DNA of 64,000 nt from Chitinophaga oryzae (GTDB lineage Bacteria > Bacteroidota > Bacteroidia > Chitinophagales > Chitinophagaceae): contig NZ_CP051204.2 in NCBI RefSeq assembly GCF_012516375.2, forward strand, positions 6,448,001-6,512,000, in the 5' to 3' direction. The position numbers were made by a program, and so were the translations under genes. The first letter of the stretch is position 1; the number at the start of each line of letters is the position of its first letter. This document shows positions 38,401 through 45,222 of the stretch, piece by piece. Below the pieces are notes generated by a model, which had not been told where the DNA came from, made no database searches, and saw only the letters and a list, made by a program, of their open reading frames with translations.

Positions 38401-38566
38401 CTCCTTTGACGCGAACTGTCACGCCGGGCAGTGGTGTGCCGGAGGCTTCGGTGATTTTGCCCGTCACCGTCGGGGTTGGTTGCTGTGCGATAGCGTTCAT
38501 CCATATGCAGATGATAAAAAACGGGAGTAGCCAATACCCCGTTAACGTGAAAATCTTTTTTTGCAT
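35414..38566 (-). CDS. SusC/RagA-family TonB-linked outer-membrane protein
   Basis: A 1050-residue SusC-like importer and first gene of the minus-strand PUL operon. It has a signal peptide (to NAIAQQ), the carboxypeptidase-like domain (VTGKITEASGTPLPGVTV), the TonB box region (VVVIGYGTVKRKDLTGAVGEV), the plug motif SIEVLKDASATAIYGARGANG and a C-terminal barrel ending in FGLDVTF. With SusD it imports oligosaccharide. Its 5' region is rich in signals: a 14-bp palindrome at 38656, a candidate -7 box at 38697 and the 31-bp element at 38751 shared with the divergent LacI gene. Confidence 0.92.
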   Translation of the reverse strand: MQKKIFTLTGYWLLPFFIICIWMNAIAQQPTPTVTGKITEASGTPLPGVTVRVKGGTVSAITNDEGVYNIKVNTLPGTILLYSYVGYVSREVKLTAGRTVYNITLESSVKGLNDVVVIGYGTVKRKDLTGAVGEVKMADMAKAPVPSFEEALGGRVAGVQVSASDGQPGAALNIVIRGNNSVTQENSPLYVVDGFPMENPSNNIFNPEEIASIEVLKDASATAIYGARGANGVILITTKKGKSGGPVIAYQTWMGFQQNLKKQKMMDPYEFVKFQLEQNSTLYTPIYLKNGKTLEDYRNVKGVDWQDQVLRNAFMQNHSLSMRGGNDKTKYALSGSLLDQDGIIINSGFKRYQGRLVLDQQVSSKIKAGINLNYTATKTYGAFASTTATGPTSSLMYSVWGYRPVTGDSTNGGSLIDEPFDPDVDPLSEYRMNPIISNRNEYNPAFNNTLIGNAYVEYKPARYFTLRVTGGITREAVRKEIFNNSNTRLGNPKSSALGVNGSVSNAERNSWLNENTLTYARVFNKDHNLNVMGGLSMQKTQTYSYGFTASQVPNESLRMSGLDEGIITTAPTARSANTLMSFLGRVNYGYKSRYLLTLSFRADGSSKFPVSNRWAYFPSGALAWRIIEEPFMKDVSFLSDAKVRVGYGTTGNNRVPDFAYLTALQLFPYSGYPFGNSPAQGIVPNNLGYPDLKWETTSQTDIGIDVGFLKNRITLSADYYKKNTRDLLLNATLAPSSGYLSGIRNIGKVSNEGLEITINTNNIQRKNFSWSTGFNISFNRNKVLQLNEGEASYASRITWGNFNNAYPYIAIPGHPISLFYGFLFDGIYQYGDFNQLGDGSYVLKNNVPNNGNPASSIQPGHIKFRDINGDGKVDNNDLTIIGNPNPKHIGGLSNNFTYGNFDLNVFLQWSYGNDLLNANRIEFENGDVTRNFLNMFASYADRWTPENPSNSLYKVGGQGPLVYSSRTIEDGSYLRLKTVALGYTLPAQTLKAAKIKSLRVYASAQNLLTWTSYSGLDPEVSVRHSALTPGFDWSAYPKARTITFGLDVTF

Positions 38567-38655
38567 TCCCCTTGCTGTTTTTTTAATGACTAGTTTTTCT
38601 GCTCCGATCGGGAAGTGGCGCCGTGGAAATGTTCAGGTATAGCTTGCCACGCTAA

Positions 38656-38669
38656 AGTTGTCGACAACT
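38656..38669. promoter_or_regulatory. 14-bp perfect palindrome in the SusC leader
   Basis: AGTTGTCGACAACT is a perfect palindrome with a central CG, the form usual for LacI-family operators. It lies about 90 bases before the SusC start and downstream of the candidate -7 box, so bound protein would block transcription. No other copy was noticed. Confidence 0.45.
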
Positions 38670-38696
38670 GTTTTCCATACGTGTGAATTTGTTGTC

Positions 38697-38704
38697 CAAA
38701 GATG
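38697..38704 (-). promoter_or_regulatory. candidate -7 box of the SusC operon
   Basis: CATCTTTG on the minus strand is one base off the TAnnTTTG consensus. The 31-bp element begins 46 bases upstream, the same gap as at the FAD gene. The predicted leader is about 125 bases. Confidence 0.4.
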
Positions 38705-38750
38705 TAAACTAACGGGCACAGAAGCTACAAAATTGGCCTGCATTTCTGTT

Positions 38751-38781
38751 GGGAACATTCCCAATTTATGGGAATGTTCCC
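38751..38781. promoter_or_regulatory. 31-bp regulatory element, copy 2 (SusC/LacI intergenic)
   Basis: GGGAACATTCCC, seven bases, then GGGAATGTTCCC; the inverted repeat extends to 14-bp arms here. It lies between the divergent SusC and LacI genes, 46 bases upstream of the SusC -7 box and about 20 bases before the likely LacI -7 box (TTTCTTTG, 38801-38808), so one site could act on both promoters. Confidence 0.8.
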
Positions 38782-38828
38782 AATTTCCAAGGTTATTTTG
38801 TTTCTTTGGAGTTATATAACTGAGAGCT

Positions 38829-39842
38829 ATGAAACGACATCAGGTGACCATCGTTGACATCGCCAAAGCGCTGAACCTGTCCAAATCCACCGTGTCCCGG
38901 GCGCTGACGGGCCATCCCAGCGTGAAAGAGGACACGCGCCAGGCAGTATTGGAACTGGCCGATAAAATGGACTACCAGCGCAATATGCTGGCCATCAGCC
39001 TTATCACCCGGAAGACCAATACCATCGGCATTATTGTTCCGGAATTCACCAGTTCCTACTTTCCCAACGTGACCATCGGTGCGCAGGAAGTGGCCAGCAA
39101 GGCGGGATACAATACCGTCATCTGCCAGTCCAACGAGAGTTATGAAACAGAAGTGGCCAACACAAAAGTGATGCTGGCCAACCAGGTGGATGGTATCCTG
39201 GTATCGCTGAGTAAGGAGACCCGGAATTTCGATCACCTGAAAATCTTCCAGCGCAAAGGCATCCCCATCGTTTTTTTCAACCGGGTGTGCGACGACATGG
39301 ATGTGCCTAAAGTTATCGTGGACGATTTTGAAGGCGCCTACAAGGCGGTGAGCCATCTGCTGGAAAGAGGCAGGAAGCGGATCGCGCACCTGTCGGGCCC
39401 CACCTCGCTGCGTATCAGCGAAAAAAGGCTGAACGGCTACAAGGCAGCCCTGAAAAAACACAACGTGCCCTACGATGAAAGCCTGGTCATCCCCTATGAC
39501 CTGAACACCGACATGGTGCATATCTACGTAACGCACCTGCTTAGCCTCCCCCAGCCGCCGGACGCCATCTTCGCCATCAGCGACCCTACGGCCATTGAAA
39601 TTATCCAGGTGATAAAAAAGAAAGGGCTCCGCGTACCGGAAGATATTGCCGTGGTAGGCTTCAGTAACGACTTTGCATCCGGACTGATACATCCGTCGCT
39701 CACGACGGTAGCGCAACCGGTAAAAGAAATCGGCCGGACAGCCGCACAGCTGTTACTCGATCAGATCAACCGCGATGTGGCCGACTGGAAAAGCATTATC
39801 CGCGTGCTCAAGACCGAACTGATCGTCCGGGAATCCAGCTGA
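38829..39842 (+). CDS. LacI-family transcriptional regulator
   Basis: A 337-residue regulator. The N-terminal helix-turn-helix reads VTIVDIAKALNLSKSTVSRAL followed by the hinge-type helix YQRNMLAISL, and residues 60-337 form a periplasmic-binding-like sensor (NTIGIIVPEFTSSYF, FFNRVCDDM, AVVGFSNDFASGLIHPSLTTV). It should bind palindromic DNA as a dimer or tetramer and respond to a sugar released from the PUL substrate. It lies between the SusC operon and the beta-helix gene, both of which carry the 31-bp element in their control regions. Autorepression plus control of the PUL is the simplest model. Confidence 0.9.
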   Translation: MKRHQVTIVDIAKALNLSKSTVSRALTGHPSVKEDTRQAVLELADKMDYQRNMLAISLITRKTNTIGIIVPEFTSSYFPNVTIGAQEVASKAGYNTVICQSNESYETEVANTKVMLANQVDGILVSLSKETRNFDHLKIFQRKGIPIVFFNRVCDDMDVPKVIVDDFEGAYKAVSHLLERGRKRIAHLSGPTSLRISEKRLNGYKAALKKHNVPYDESLVIPYDLNTDMVHIYVTHLLSLPQPPDAIFAISDPTAIEIIQVIKKKGLRVPEDIAVVGFSNDFASGLIHPSLTTVAQPVKEIGRTAAQLLLDQINRDVADWKSIIRVLKTELIVRESS

Positions 39843-39859
39843 TCCCGGATTTTTTCCGT

Positions 39860-39890
39860 GGGAACATTCCCTTTTTGCGGGAATGTTCCC
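39860..39890. promoter_or_regulatory. 31-bp regulatory element, copy 3
   Basis: Same arms and 7-base spacer as the copies at 27111 and 38751; here the pairing extends to 16-bp arms (39856-39894). It begins 17 bases after the LacI stop and lies 47 bases upstream of the candidate -7 box of the beta-helix gene. The hairpin could also help end the LacI transcript. Confidence 0.8.
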
Positions 39891-39914
39891 ACGGGGAAAA
39901 ACGTCGTGTAATTT

Positions 39915-39945
39915 TTGCGGGTGTGGGTTTGGGAAAGAATCTTTG
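39915..39945 (+). promoter_or_regulatory. candidate promoter of the beta-helix gene
   Basis: AATCTTTG (39938-39945) is one base off TAnnTTTG, and a TTG at 39915-39917 lies 20 bases upstream as expected for -33. The ATG follows 42 bases later. Confidence 0.4.
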
Positions 39946-39987
39946 GGGTGATATGACCTTGTCAACTGCTCACCAAAAAATTCACGT

Positions 39988-42090
39988 ATGAAAAAGATCA
40001 GTATGTTTTTCGCCCTGTTGTTTGTTGGCACCCTGTCCCTGTATGCGCAAAGCGCCCCTGTACCAACCGCGCCGCTGAATAACGGTACCGGCTATATGAC
40101 CCATCCCGGCTTTACCTGGAGCGCCGTGCCCGGCGCAGGCAGTTACCAGATCATGGTTGCTTCCGATACCGGTTTTACCAACATCCTGGCACAACGTGCA
40201 GGCCTGCCCGTTACCCGTTACGTTCCGCTTGACCCGCTGCCCGCAGGAAAATTGTACTGGCGGGTAAAAACCGTTGACACTGCCGGCAACAGCAGCGGCT
40301 GGTCTGCCCGTTTCAGTTACACTGTCGCCACCCCCGCCAACGTATATACGGTGCCCGACAACAGCACCTATGCACAGGTGAAGGCCATCCTGGACACCGC
40401 CGTAAAACACACGCCGGCCATGGTGCAGTTTGCGGCCAACGGCCACTACGCCCTCGATCCGGGCGCCGCCGGCAGCTTTATGTTCACCTACACCGGTGTC
40501 AACGACCTGATCATCGACGGCAACCAGTCGGCCGTCACCGTGATGAACCATCCGGAGACCGGTTTCCTGAGCTTCCGCAATTCCAATCGTATCACGGTAA
40601 CAGGTTTCACGGTGGACTGGGACCCGCTGCCTCATTCCCTCCTGGACGTGATACAGGTAGATAACAGCAATCCCAACACGCTCAATATCCGGGCGAGGCT
40701 GCGCAGCGTAGCGGGACAAACATCCCCCTACTACCCTGCCATCACCAACAATCCGTCGTTTACCACCCACTGGTCATGGGCCTACCTCCTGGACCCCACG
40801 CATCCCGGCGCCGTAAAACCCGGCGTAGGCAATGCTTTCGGCCTGGCGCCCGGCGATGCCACGTATATCGCCGGCACCAACCCTGCGGAATACAACATCG
40901 TGCATCCCGGCTCCACTTCCGGTAAATACTTCGCCGCAGGTGACATCCTTACCATCCTGTGCCGCACCAATATGGGTTCGTTTATCAGCACCACCAACTG
41001 TACGGACCTTACCTTCAGCGACATCACCAACTACGCCAGCCCGATGGGATGTTATTATGCCTTCGATGGCGGCGATATGAAAGTGCTCAATTGTCATTCC
41101 GCCTTAAAAGACAGCACCCGCTTTGTATCCGCCAATGCCGACGGAGTGCATTGCCGCGGCAATACCATCGGCCCATGGGTAGAAAATTCTTCCTTCACAG
41201 GCAATGGTGACGACGGCGTGGCGCTCTACAACAAAGGCATGGTGATCACCGCAAAAAACGCTGCCAACAGCCTGACGGTGAAAAGCGATTTCATGAACTT
41301 CAAAACCGGCGACCACTTCGATATCTATATCCCGAAAACCGGTAATGTCATCTCCCAAAACTTCACCGTCACCAGCGTACAACCCAATACCGGTCAAGGT
41401 ACCTTTACCGTACAGTTCACGCCCGCTATTGCAGACAGCAGTTACGCCGCCATTACAGACGTGAACCTGTCCGACCAGCAGCAGAACGCGCAGCTGTACA
41501 ACAGTACCCGGCGCAATGAACAGTTTTATGTGTATAACAACCAGTTCACCGTCCGTGGCCGCGGCGTGATCCTGCGTTCCGCCAATGGTGCAGTAGACAG
41601 CAACCGGCTGTTCAACTGCTCCTCTCCGGCGGTGGCGCTGTACAACGAAGCCGCACAATGGCTCAATGGCCTGTACAGCAGCAAGGTGAATATCCTGCGT
41701 AATCACATCCGCGACTGCGCTTATGATAACCTGGGGGTAGATGAAGGGGCGATCACGGTAAAGTTTAAGAAGATCGTATTACAGGGAAGCCGTTACGTGG
41801 ATGTCATAGCGCCCGCTCGGCCGCACAACGGTATTCTCATCAATGATAATAAAGTGGAGAACTTCGCCCAGCATGGCATCACCTTATTTAATGCCACAGG
41901 CAGCGTGGTAGGGAAAAATATTTTCACCAGCAATGTCAGCGGGTTTATTCAGCCAGGCACGCATTACGGTATCTACCTCAATACGACGGACAGCTGCACC
42001 ATCCGTCAGAATAATTTCACAGGAGAAACCCGGCCGTTGACCGCGGTGATCCAACAAACCAACTCCACGAATGTGGTGGTAATACCCTAG
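39988..42090 (+). CDS. secreted right-handed parallel beta-helix protein with N-terminal Fn3-like domain
   Basis: A 700-residue exported protein (signal peptide to LYAQSA). Residues about 28-112 form a fibronectin III-like domain (HPGFTWSAVPGAGSYQIMV, LYWRVKTVDTAGN). The remainder shows the short repeating strands of a right-handed parallel beta-helix (DLIIDGNQSAVTVMN, FRNSNRITVTGFTVDW, VENSSFTGNGDDGVALYN, SNRLFNCSSPAVALYNEA). Such folds occur in pectate lyases, polygalacturonases, GH141-like and other glycan enzymes; the family and catalytic residues are not assigned. It is transcribed away from the rest of the PUL but shares its 31-bp control element, so it is likely a depolymerase of the same substrate. 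Confidence 0.75.
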   Translation: MKKISMFFALLFVGTLSLYAQSAPVPTAPLNNGTGYMTHPGFTWSAVPGAGSYQIMVASDTGFTNILAQRAGLPVTRYVPLDPLPAGKLYWRVKTVDTAGNSSGWSARFSYTVATPANVYTVPDNSTYAQVKAILDTAVKHTPAMVQFAANGHYALDPGAAGSFMFTYTGVNDLIIDGNQSAVTVMNHPETGFLSFRNSNRITVTGFTVDWDPLPHSLLDVIQVDNSNPNTLNIRARLRSVAGQTSPYYPAITNNPSFTTHWSWAYLLDPTHPGAVKPGVGNAFGLAPGDATYIAGTNPAEYNIVHPGSTSGKYFAAGDILTILCRTNMGSFISTTNCTDLTFSDITNYASPMGCYYAFDGGDMKVLNCHSALKDSTRFVSANADGVHCRGNTIGPWVENSSFTGNGDDGVALYNKGMVITAKNAANSLTVKSDFMNFKTGDHFDIYIPKTGNVISQNFTVTSVQPNTGQGTFTVQFTPAIADSSYAAITDVNLSDQQQNAQLYNSTRRNEQFYVYNNQFTVRGRGVILRSANGAVDSNRLFNCSSPAVALYNEAAQWLNGLYSSKVNILRNHIRDCAYDNLGVDEGAITVKFKKIVLQGSRYVDVIAPARPHNGILINDNKVENFAQHGITLFNATGSVVGKNIFTSNVSGFIQPGTHYGIYLNTTDSCTIRQNNFTGETRPLTAVIQQTNSTNVVVIP

Positions 42091-42103
42091 GCGGAAATGC
42101 ATC

Positions 42104-42138
42104 AAATTGCTTTCAGGATTGAATCCTGAAGGCAATTT
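42104..42138 (+). terminator. hairpin after the beta-helix gene
   Basis: A long stem (TTCAGGATT / AATCCTGAA flanked by AAATTGC / GCAATTT with one mismatch) starts 13 bases after the stop codon. It is a likely terminator although the T run after it is short. Confidence 0.5.
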
Positions 42139-42169
42139 TGCCATTTGATCCCCCGGGCGATTTATCCAT

Positions 42170-42204
42170 GATCCCCATATTTTGATCCCCATATTTTGAT
42201 CCCC
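42170..42204. repeat. 14-bp tandem repeat, 2.5 copies
   Basis: The unit GATCCCCATATTTT occurs at 42170-42183 and 42184-42197, followed by a partial GATCCCC that opens the larger inverted repeat. Probably produced by slippage at the edge of that element. Confidence 0.7.
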
Positions 42205-42312
42205 GGGCTCACGCCCGGGGCTACGATGTCATTCAAGCTTCCATTTAGATACGCTGCTTACATAAAAGCCTGAATAAGATTGTAGCCCCGGGCGTGAGCC
42301 CTGGGATCAAAA
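42194..42312. repeat. intergenic palindromic (REP/BIME-like) element
   Basis: Two 34-base arms (42194-42227 and 42279-42312) are inverted copies with two mismatches, separated by 51 bases. Each arm contains its own hairpin, in the first copy CCCCGGGCTCACGCCCGGGG (8-bp stem, TCAC loop). Paired, inverted, GC-rich hairpins between genes resemble REP doublets (BIMEs/REPINs) that are moved by RAYT-type transposases. No transposase is present here. Confidence 0.65.
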
Positions 42313-42332
42313 TCAGGGGCCAAACATGGCGG

Positions 42333-42797
42333 TTATTTATTCCGGTGCCGTTGCAGATAATTATGCAGCAACCCGATCATGTAAGTCCATCCTTCTTCGG
42401 TGCGGTCTGCATATTCAGACCATTTGATGTCCATATCATGCTCCAGTTGCAATACGCAGCCCGTGGCGGTGGAGGTGATGCGGATGGTGACTACGCTTTC
42501 ATCGCCCGGTTCGATATCTACTCCCCAGGTAAATACCAGCAGCGAGGGGCGGTTAATTTCCAGGTAAGCCCCGATGTGGTTGAGGATTTCATTGTCTCTT
42601 CTCACCTGGAAACTGAACCGGCCGCCAGGGCGCGGGTCGTTGGTGAGGTTCAGCACTTCCTCGTTGCGCACGGCAGGCCCGAACATCCAGTGGCTTAGCA
42701 TGTCTGTGTCCAGCCAGGCGTCGAAAATAGTTTCAGCAGGCTCGTCAAAAGCCTTTTCCACCTGAACGAAAACGCGTTGATCGGTTATTTTTTTCAT
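42333..42797 (-). CDS. SRPBCC / AHSA1-like domain protein
   Basis: A 154-residue START-like protein (VQVEKAFDEPAETIFDAWLD at the start, later RPGGRFSFQVRRDN and EEGWTYMIGLLHNYL), typical of the AHSA1/SRPBCC family with a hydrophobic ligand cavity. It follows the ArsR gene by ten bases. ArsR-SRPBCC pairs are widespread in Bacteroidota; what they sense is generally unknown. Confidence 0.85.
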   Translation of the reverse strand: MKKITDQRVFVQVEKAFDEPAETIFDAWLDTDMLSHWMFGPAVRNEEVLNLTNDPRPGGRFSFQVRRDNEILNHIGAYLEINRPSLLVFTWGVDIEPGDESVVTIRITSTATGCVLQLEHDMDIKWSEYADRTEEGWTYMIGLLHNYLQRHRNK

Positions 42798-42807
42798 ATG
42801 GTGAAGC

Positions 42808-43134
42808 TTATTTTTTCCGGGTACGTTGTTTTTTCAGGAATTCATCCAAAGCGTCGAGGCTGTCGGCCCAGAAAGCTTTGTAGGTTTTCATCCACGCTTC
42901 CACTTCACTGAGGGGGGCCGGGTTGGCGATGCAATAGCGTTCCCTTCCTTCCTGTTTAATGATCACCATGCCGCATTCCGTCAGTACTTTAATATGCCGG
43001 GAGATGGCAGGGCGGCTGATGTCGAACTCCTCAGCTACGGCGTTCAGGTTCATCTTTTTTCCTGCGAGCATATGCAGGATGGCGCGCCGGGTGGGATCCG
43101 CGATAGCATGAAATACATCTCTTCTCGTCTCCAT
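42808..43134 (-). CDS. ArsR-family winged-helix regulator
   Basis: A 108-residue repressor-type protein from start METRRDVFHAIADPTRRAIL. The recognition region is EFDISRPAISRHIKVLTECGMV and the wing IIKQEGRERYCIA. No metal-binding Cys pair (the CVC of ArsR/SmtB) is present, as in the SRPBCC-linked subfamily, so it probably senses something other than arsenite. The frame is open up to 43257, but only the ATG at 43134 gives a normal family N-terminus, and two palindromic operators lie just upstream of it, where its own promoter should be. Confidence 0.88.
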   Translation of the reverse strand: METRRDVFHAIADPTRRAILHMLAGKKMNLNAVAEEFDISRPAISRHIKVLTECGMVIIKQEGRERYCIANPAPLSEVEAWMKTYKAFWADSLDALDEFLKKQRTRKK

Positions 43135-43137
43135 AAC

Positions 43138-43179
43138 TTGTAACAATCTTGTTACAAATATACGTAACAATCTTGTTAC
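43138..43179. promoter_or_regulatory. twin palindromic operators upstream of arsR-like gene
   Basis: GTAACAATCTTGTTAC occurs twice, at 43140-43155 and 43164-43179, exactly 24 bases apart. Each copy is a 7-2-7 palindrome; the first is extended by TT/AA on its flanks. Their position immediately before the ArsR start suggests autoregulation by two dimers. Confidence 0.75.
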
Positions 43180-43260
43180 ACAAATTAAATTTTCGCTGGC
43201 TGCGTCTTTCGTATGAACTACGCTTATGAAGACCTGGAAAGTACCCGCATCTACCATGCC

Positions 43261-43669
43261 ACCGGAAGACGATTAAGTGTAAAAAAGCACCTCTAAAAAA
43301 ACAAAATAAAATATCATAAAATATAATATGTTTTATTTTTAATATCTACGAAACCCGCCACCATTGCGAACTGATTGTTAATGTATTCAGATTGGCATGG
43401 ATTATGCATAACTTCGCGAAACAAATGAGACGTTCGAACCTCAGCACCAATTAAAATTTGCCATCTTTTTTATTGAGTTAACCGCTTTGTTATTACTATG
43501 AGTACTCTTAATCCCTCAGGTGGAAGGAAAAGCACTTCTGACTTTATTTAATGTATCGAAATCATCACGCGATCGCATGTAGACGGCCCATGCATCGGAG
43601 TGTATTAATTGTCATGCGACGAATTAAAGGGGGTATTATCATTTATTCAATCTGTCAAAAACATTACGT
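43261..43669. other. A/T-rich gene-free region before the response regulator
   Basis: Markedly richer in A and T than the surrounding genes, especially 43285-43345. No convincing gene is seen; a 17-codon frame (43498-43551) has no support. It probably holds the promoter and a long leader of the response-regulator/exopolysaccharide operon. No clear TAnnTTTG box or operator was identified. Confidence 0.5.
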
Positions 43670-44050
43670 ATGTATAGTATTCTCTTAGTGGAAGACGATG
43701 AATTTGTTTGTAAAGCGATAGAAATTATTTTAAGGAAACAGGACTATATCATCAGCATCGCCAAAAACGGACAGGACGCTATGCGGTATCTGCAGCAATC
43801 AAAATTTGACCTGGTCATTACTGACCTGATGTTACCCTACGCCAATGGTATGGAACTGGTAAGCAAAATGCGCAACGAGCTCCATCTGGACGTCCCCATT
43901 CTTGTTTTGTCTGCAGTTACACATGAAAAGACCATCACGGAAGGTTTTGATATCGGAGTAGACGACTATCTGAAGAAACCGTTTAACCCATCAGAACTTG
44001 CCTCAAGAGTAAAACGCCTGATTCAACAAAGAGCAAAGAACACCATTTAA
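43670..44050 (+). CDS. single-domain response regulator (CheY-like receiver)
   Basis: A 126-residue protein consisting of one receiver domain. Acidic pocket D9/D10 (LLVEDDE), phospho-acceptor D52 (LVITDLMLP), Ser81 at the switch position and K103 in YLKKPF are all present. There is no DNA-binding or enzymatic output domain, so it must act by protein-protein contact, plausibly on the HEAT-repeat protein or the glycosyltransferase encoded 21 and 1172 bases downstream. No partner histidine kinase is in the window. Confidence 0.85.
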   Translation: MYSILLVEDDEFVCKAIEIILRKQDYIISIAKNGQDAMRYLQQSKFDLVITDLMLPYANGMELVSKMRNELHLDVPILVLSAVTHEKTITEGFDIGVDDYLKKPFNPSELASRVKRLIQQRAKNTI

Positions 44051-44071
44051 TTCCATAACCAATTACCGATA

Positions 44072-45220
44072 ATGAATTTCATGACGTCGTTCCGCCAATG
44101 GCTGGAGGACCTGGTATACTATTTTGCCTACTTCCCGCTGGTGATACAGATCGCCATCATCGTAAGCGTGCTGGCCGTTGCCGGTACAGCCGTGGCATAC
44201 ATATACATGATCTTCTTCCGCTGGCAGAAAGAAAGACGGGCGAAGAAAGAAAGGCCCCTGCGCGAAAAAGTGAATGAGCTGCTGCTGGAACATATCATCT
44301 ACAAATCACTGGGTGATCCGGACACCCCCGTAGCCCTGCCGCTGGAGGCCTTCGAAACCCTCCCCCTGCAGGAAAAATGGGCGGCAGATGTATTTAAAAG
44401 CCAGTTGCTGGAATACCGCAACAACTTCACCGGGGATATTCCGCTGCTGCTCCGCCAGCTGTACCTCGAACTGGGTTTGCACCGCGATGCCGCCGCTGCC
44501 CTGCAGTCCGGCCGCCGCAAAAAAGTGATCAACGCCCTCGTGGAATTATCCGGCATGGGCGTACTGCTGAACAATGCGCATGTGTTGTCCCTCACCCAAA
44601 GCCGCGATCAGTACATCCGGGAAATGGCGCGTTGTTACTGGGTGCAATGCTCCCCCGACGCCCCCTTTGCGTTTTTCAGTCACGTGAAAGAACCTTTGCT
44701 GGCATGGGAACAGTTTGAACTGTTCCGGATCATTTCCCTGCGGAAAGACATCCCCATGCCTTCTTTCGCCCAATGGATCGATCCGCAGTACCACCCAACG
44801 GTCATCGTGCTCTGTCTGAAGCTGGCAGCCTACTTCCAGCAACCGGAAGCGATACCGGCCATGATCAACCTCCTGAAAACGGAAGATGAACAGCTGCGGG
44901 CCGTTACCATCAACAACCTTGGCAAGCTGATGGCACTGGAAGCAGAACCCGTCCTGGTAGACATGTATCCGACGCAGCCAGACAGCTGCAAACTGGAAAT
45001 ACTGAAAGCGCTGGGCCGCATCGGCTCAGGTAATTTCATCGGTTTCCTGCAACAGGAACTGGAACATACGGATGATTTTCTGCTCATGAAACACGCGGCA
45101 CACTCCATTGTAGCCCATAAAGCACTTGCCAGCGGCCTGGTAGCCCAGCTACAGCAATCGCTCACCGGCACCAGGAAACTGCTGCTGCAACACAGTCTGA
45201 ACCCCCTGATTAAATACTAA
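44072..45220 (+). CDS. membrane-anchored HEAT-repeat protein
   Basis: A 382-residue protein with one N-terminal membrane helix (residues about 20-45, VIQIAIIVSVLAVAGTAVAYIYM), a basic stop-transfer (RWQKERRAKKER) and a long cytoplasmic alpha-helical body. The C-terminal half shows HEAT-like repeats (MINLLKTEDEQLRAVTINNLGKL-like, then ILKALGRIGSGNF). It is three bases from the glycosyltransferase gene and follows the response regulator, so it may relay signal or scaffold the synthase at the inner membrane. No enzymatic motif is visible. Confidence 0.7.
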   Translation: MNFMTSFRQWLEDLVYYFAYFPLVIQIAIIVSVLAVAGTAVAYIYMIFFRWQKERRAKKERPLREKVNELLLEHIIYKSLGDPDTPVALPLEAFETLPLQEKWAADVFKSQLLEYRNNFTGDIPLLLRQLYLELGLHRDAAAALQSGRRKKVINALVELSGMGVLLNNAHVLSLTQSRDQYIREMARCYWVQCSPDAPFAFFSHVKEPLLAWEQFELFRIISLRKDIPMPSFAQWIDPQYHPTVIVLCLKLAAYFQQPEAIPAMINLLKTEDEQLRAVTINNLGKLMALEAEPVLVDMYPTQPDSCKLEILKALGRIGSGNFIGFLQQELEHTDDFLLMKHAAHSIVAHKALASGLVAQLQQSLTGTRKLLLQHSLNPLIKY

Positions 45221-45222
45221 TC

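Noticed and set aside
39856..39894. Reading the third 31-bp element purely as the LacI terminator
   Set aside because: The hairpin is strong, but the same arms and spacer recur upstream of two other promoters where no gene ends in suitable orientation at 38751, so a regulatory role explains all copies better.
42147..42312. Possible CRISPR-like repeats
   Set aside because: The repeats are two inverted hairpin arms and a 14-bp slippage repeat, not regularly spaced direct repeats with unique spacers; no cas genes are present.
43135..43257. 41-codon N-terminal extension of the ArsR-family protein
   Set aside because: The extra residues do not resemble the family and would cover the twin operators; ATG 43134 gives a normal ArsR start.
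43498..43551. 17-codon frame MSTLNPSGGRKSTSDFI
   Set aside because: Too short, with no repeat, partner or leader motif to support it as a peptide gene.
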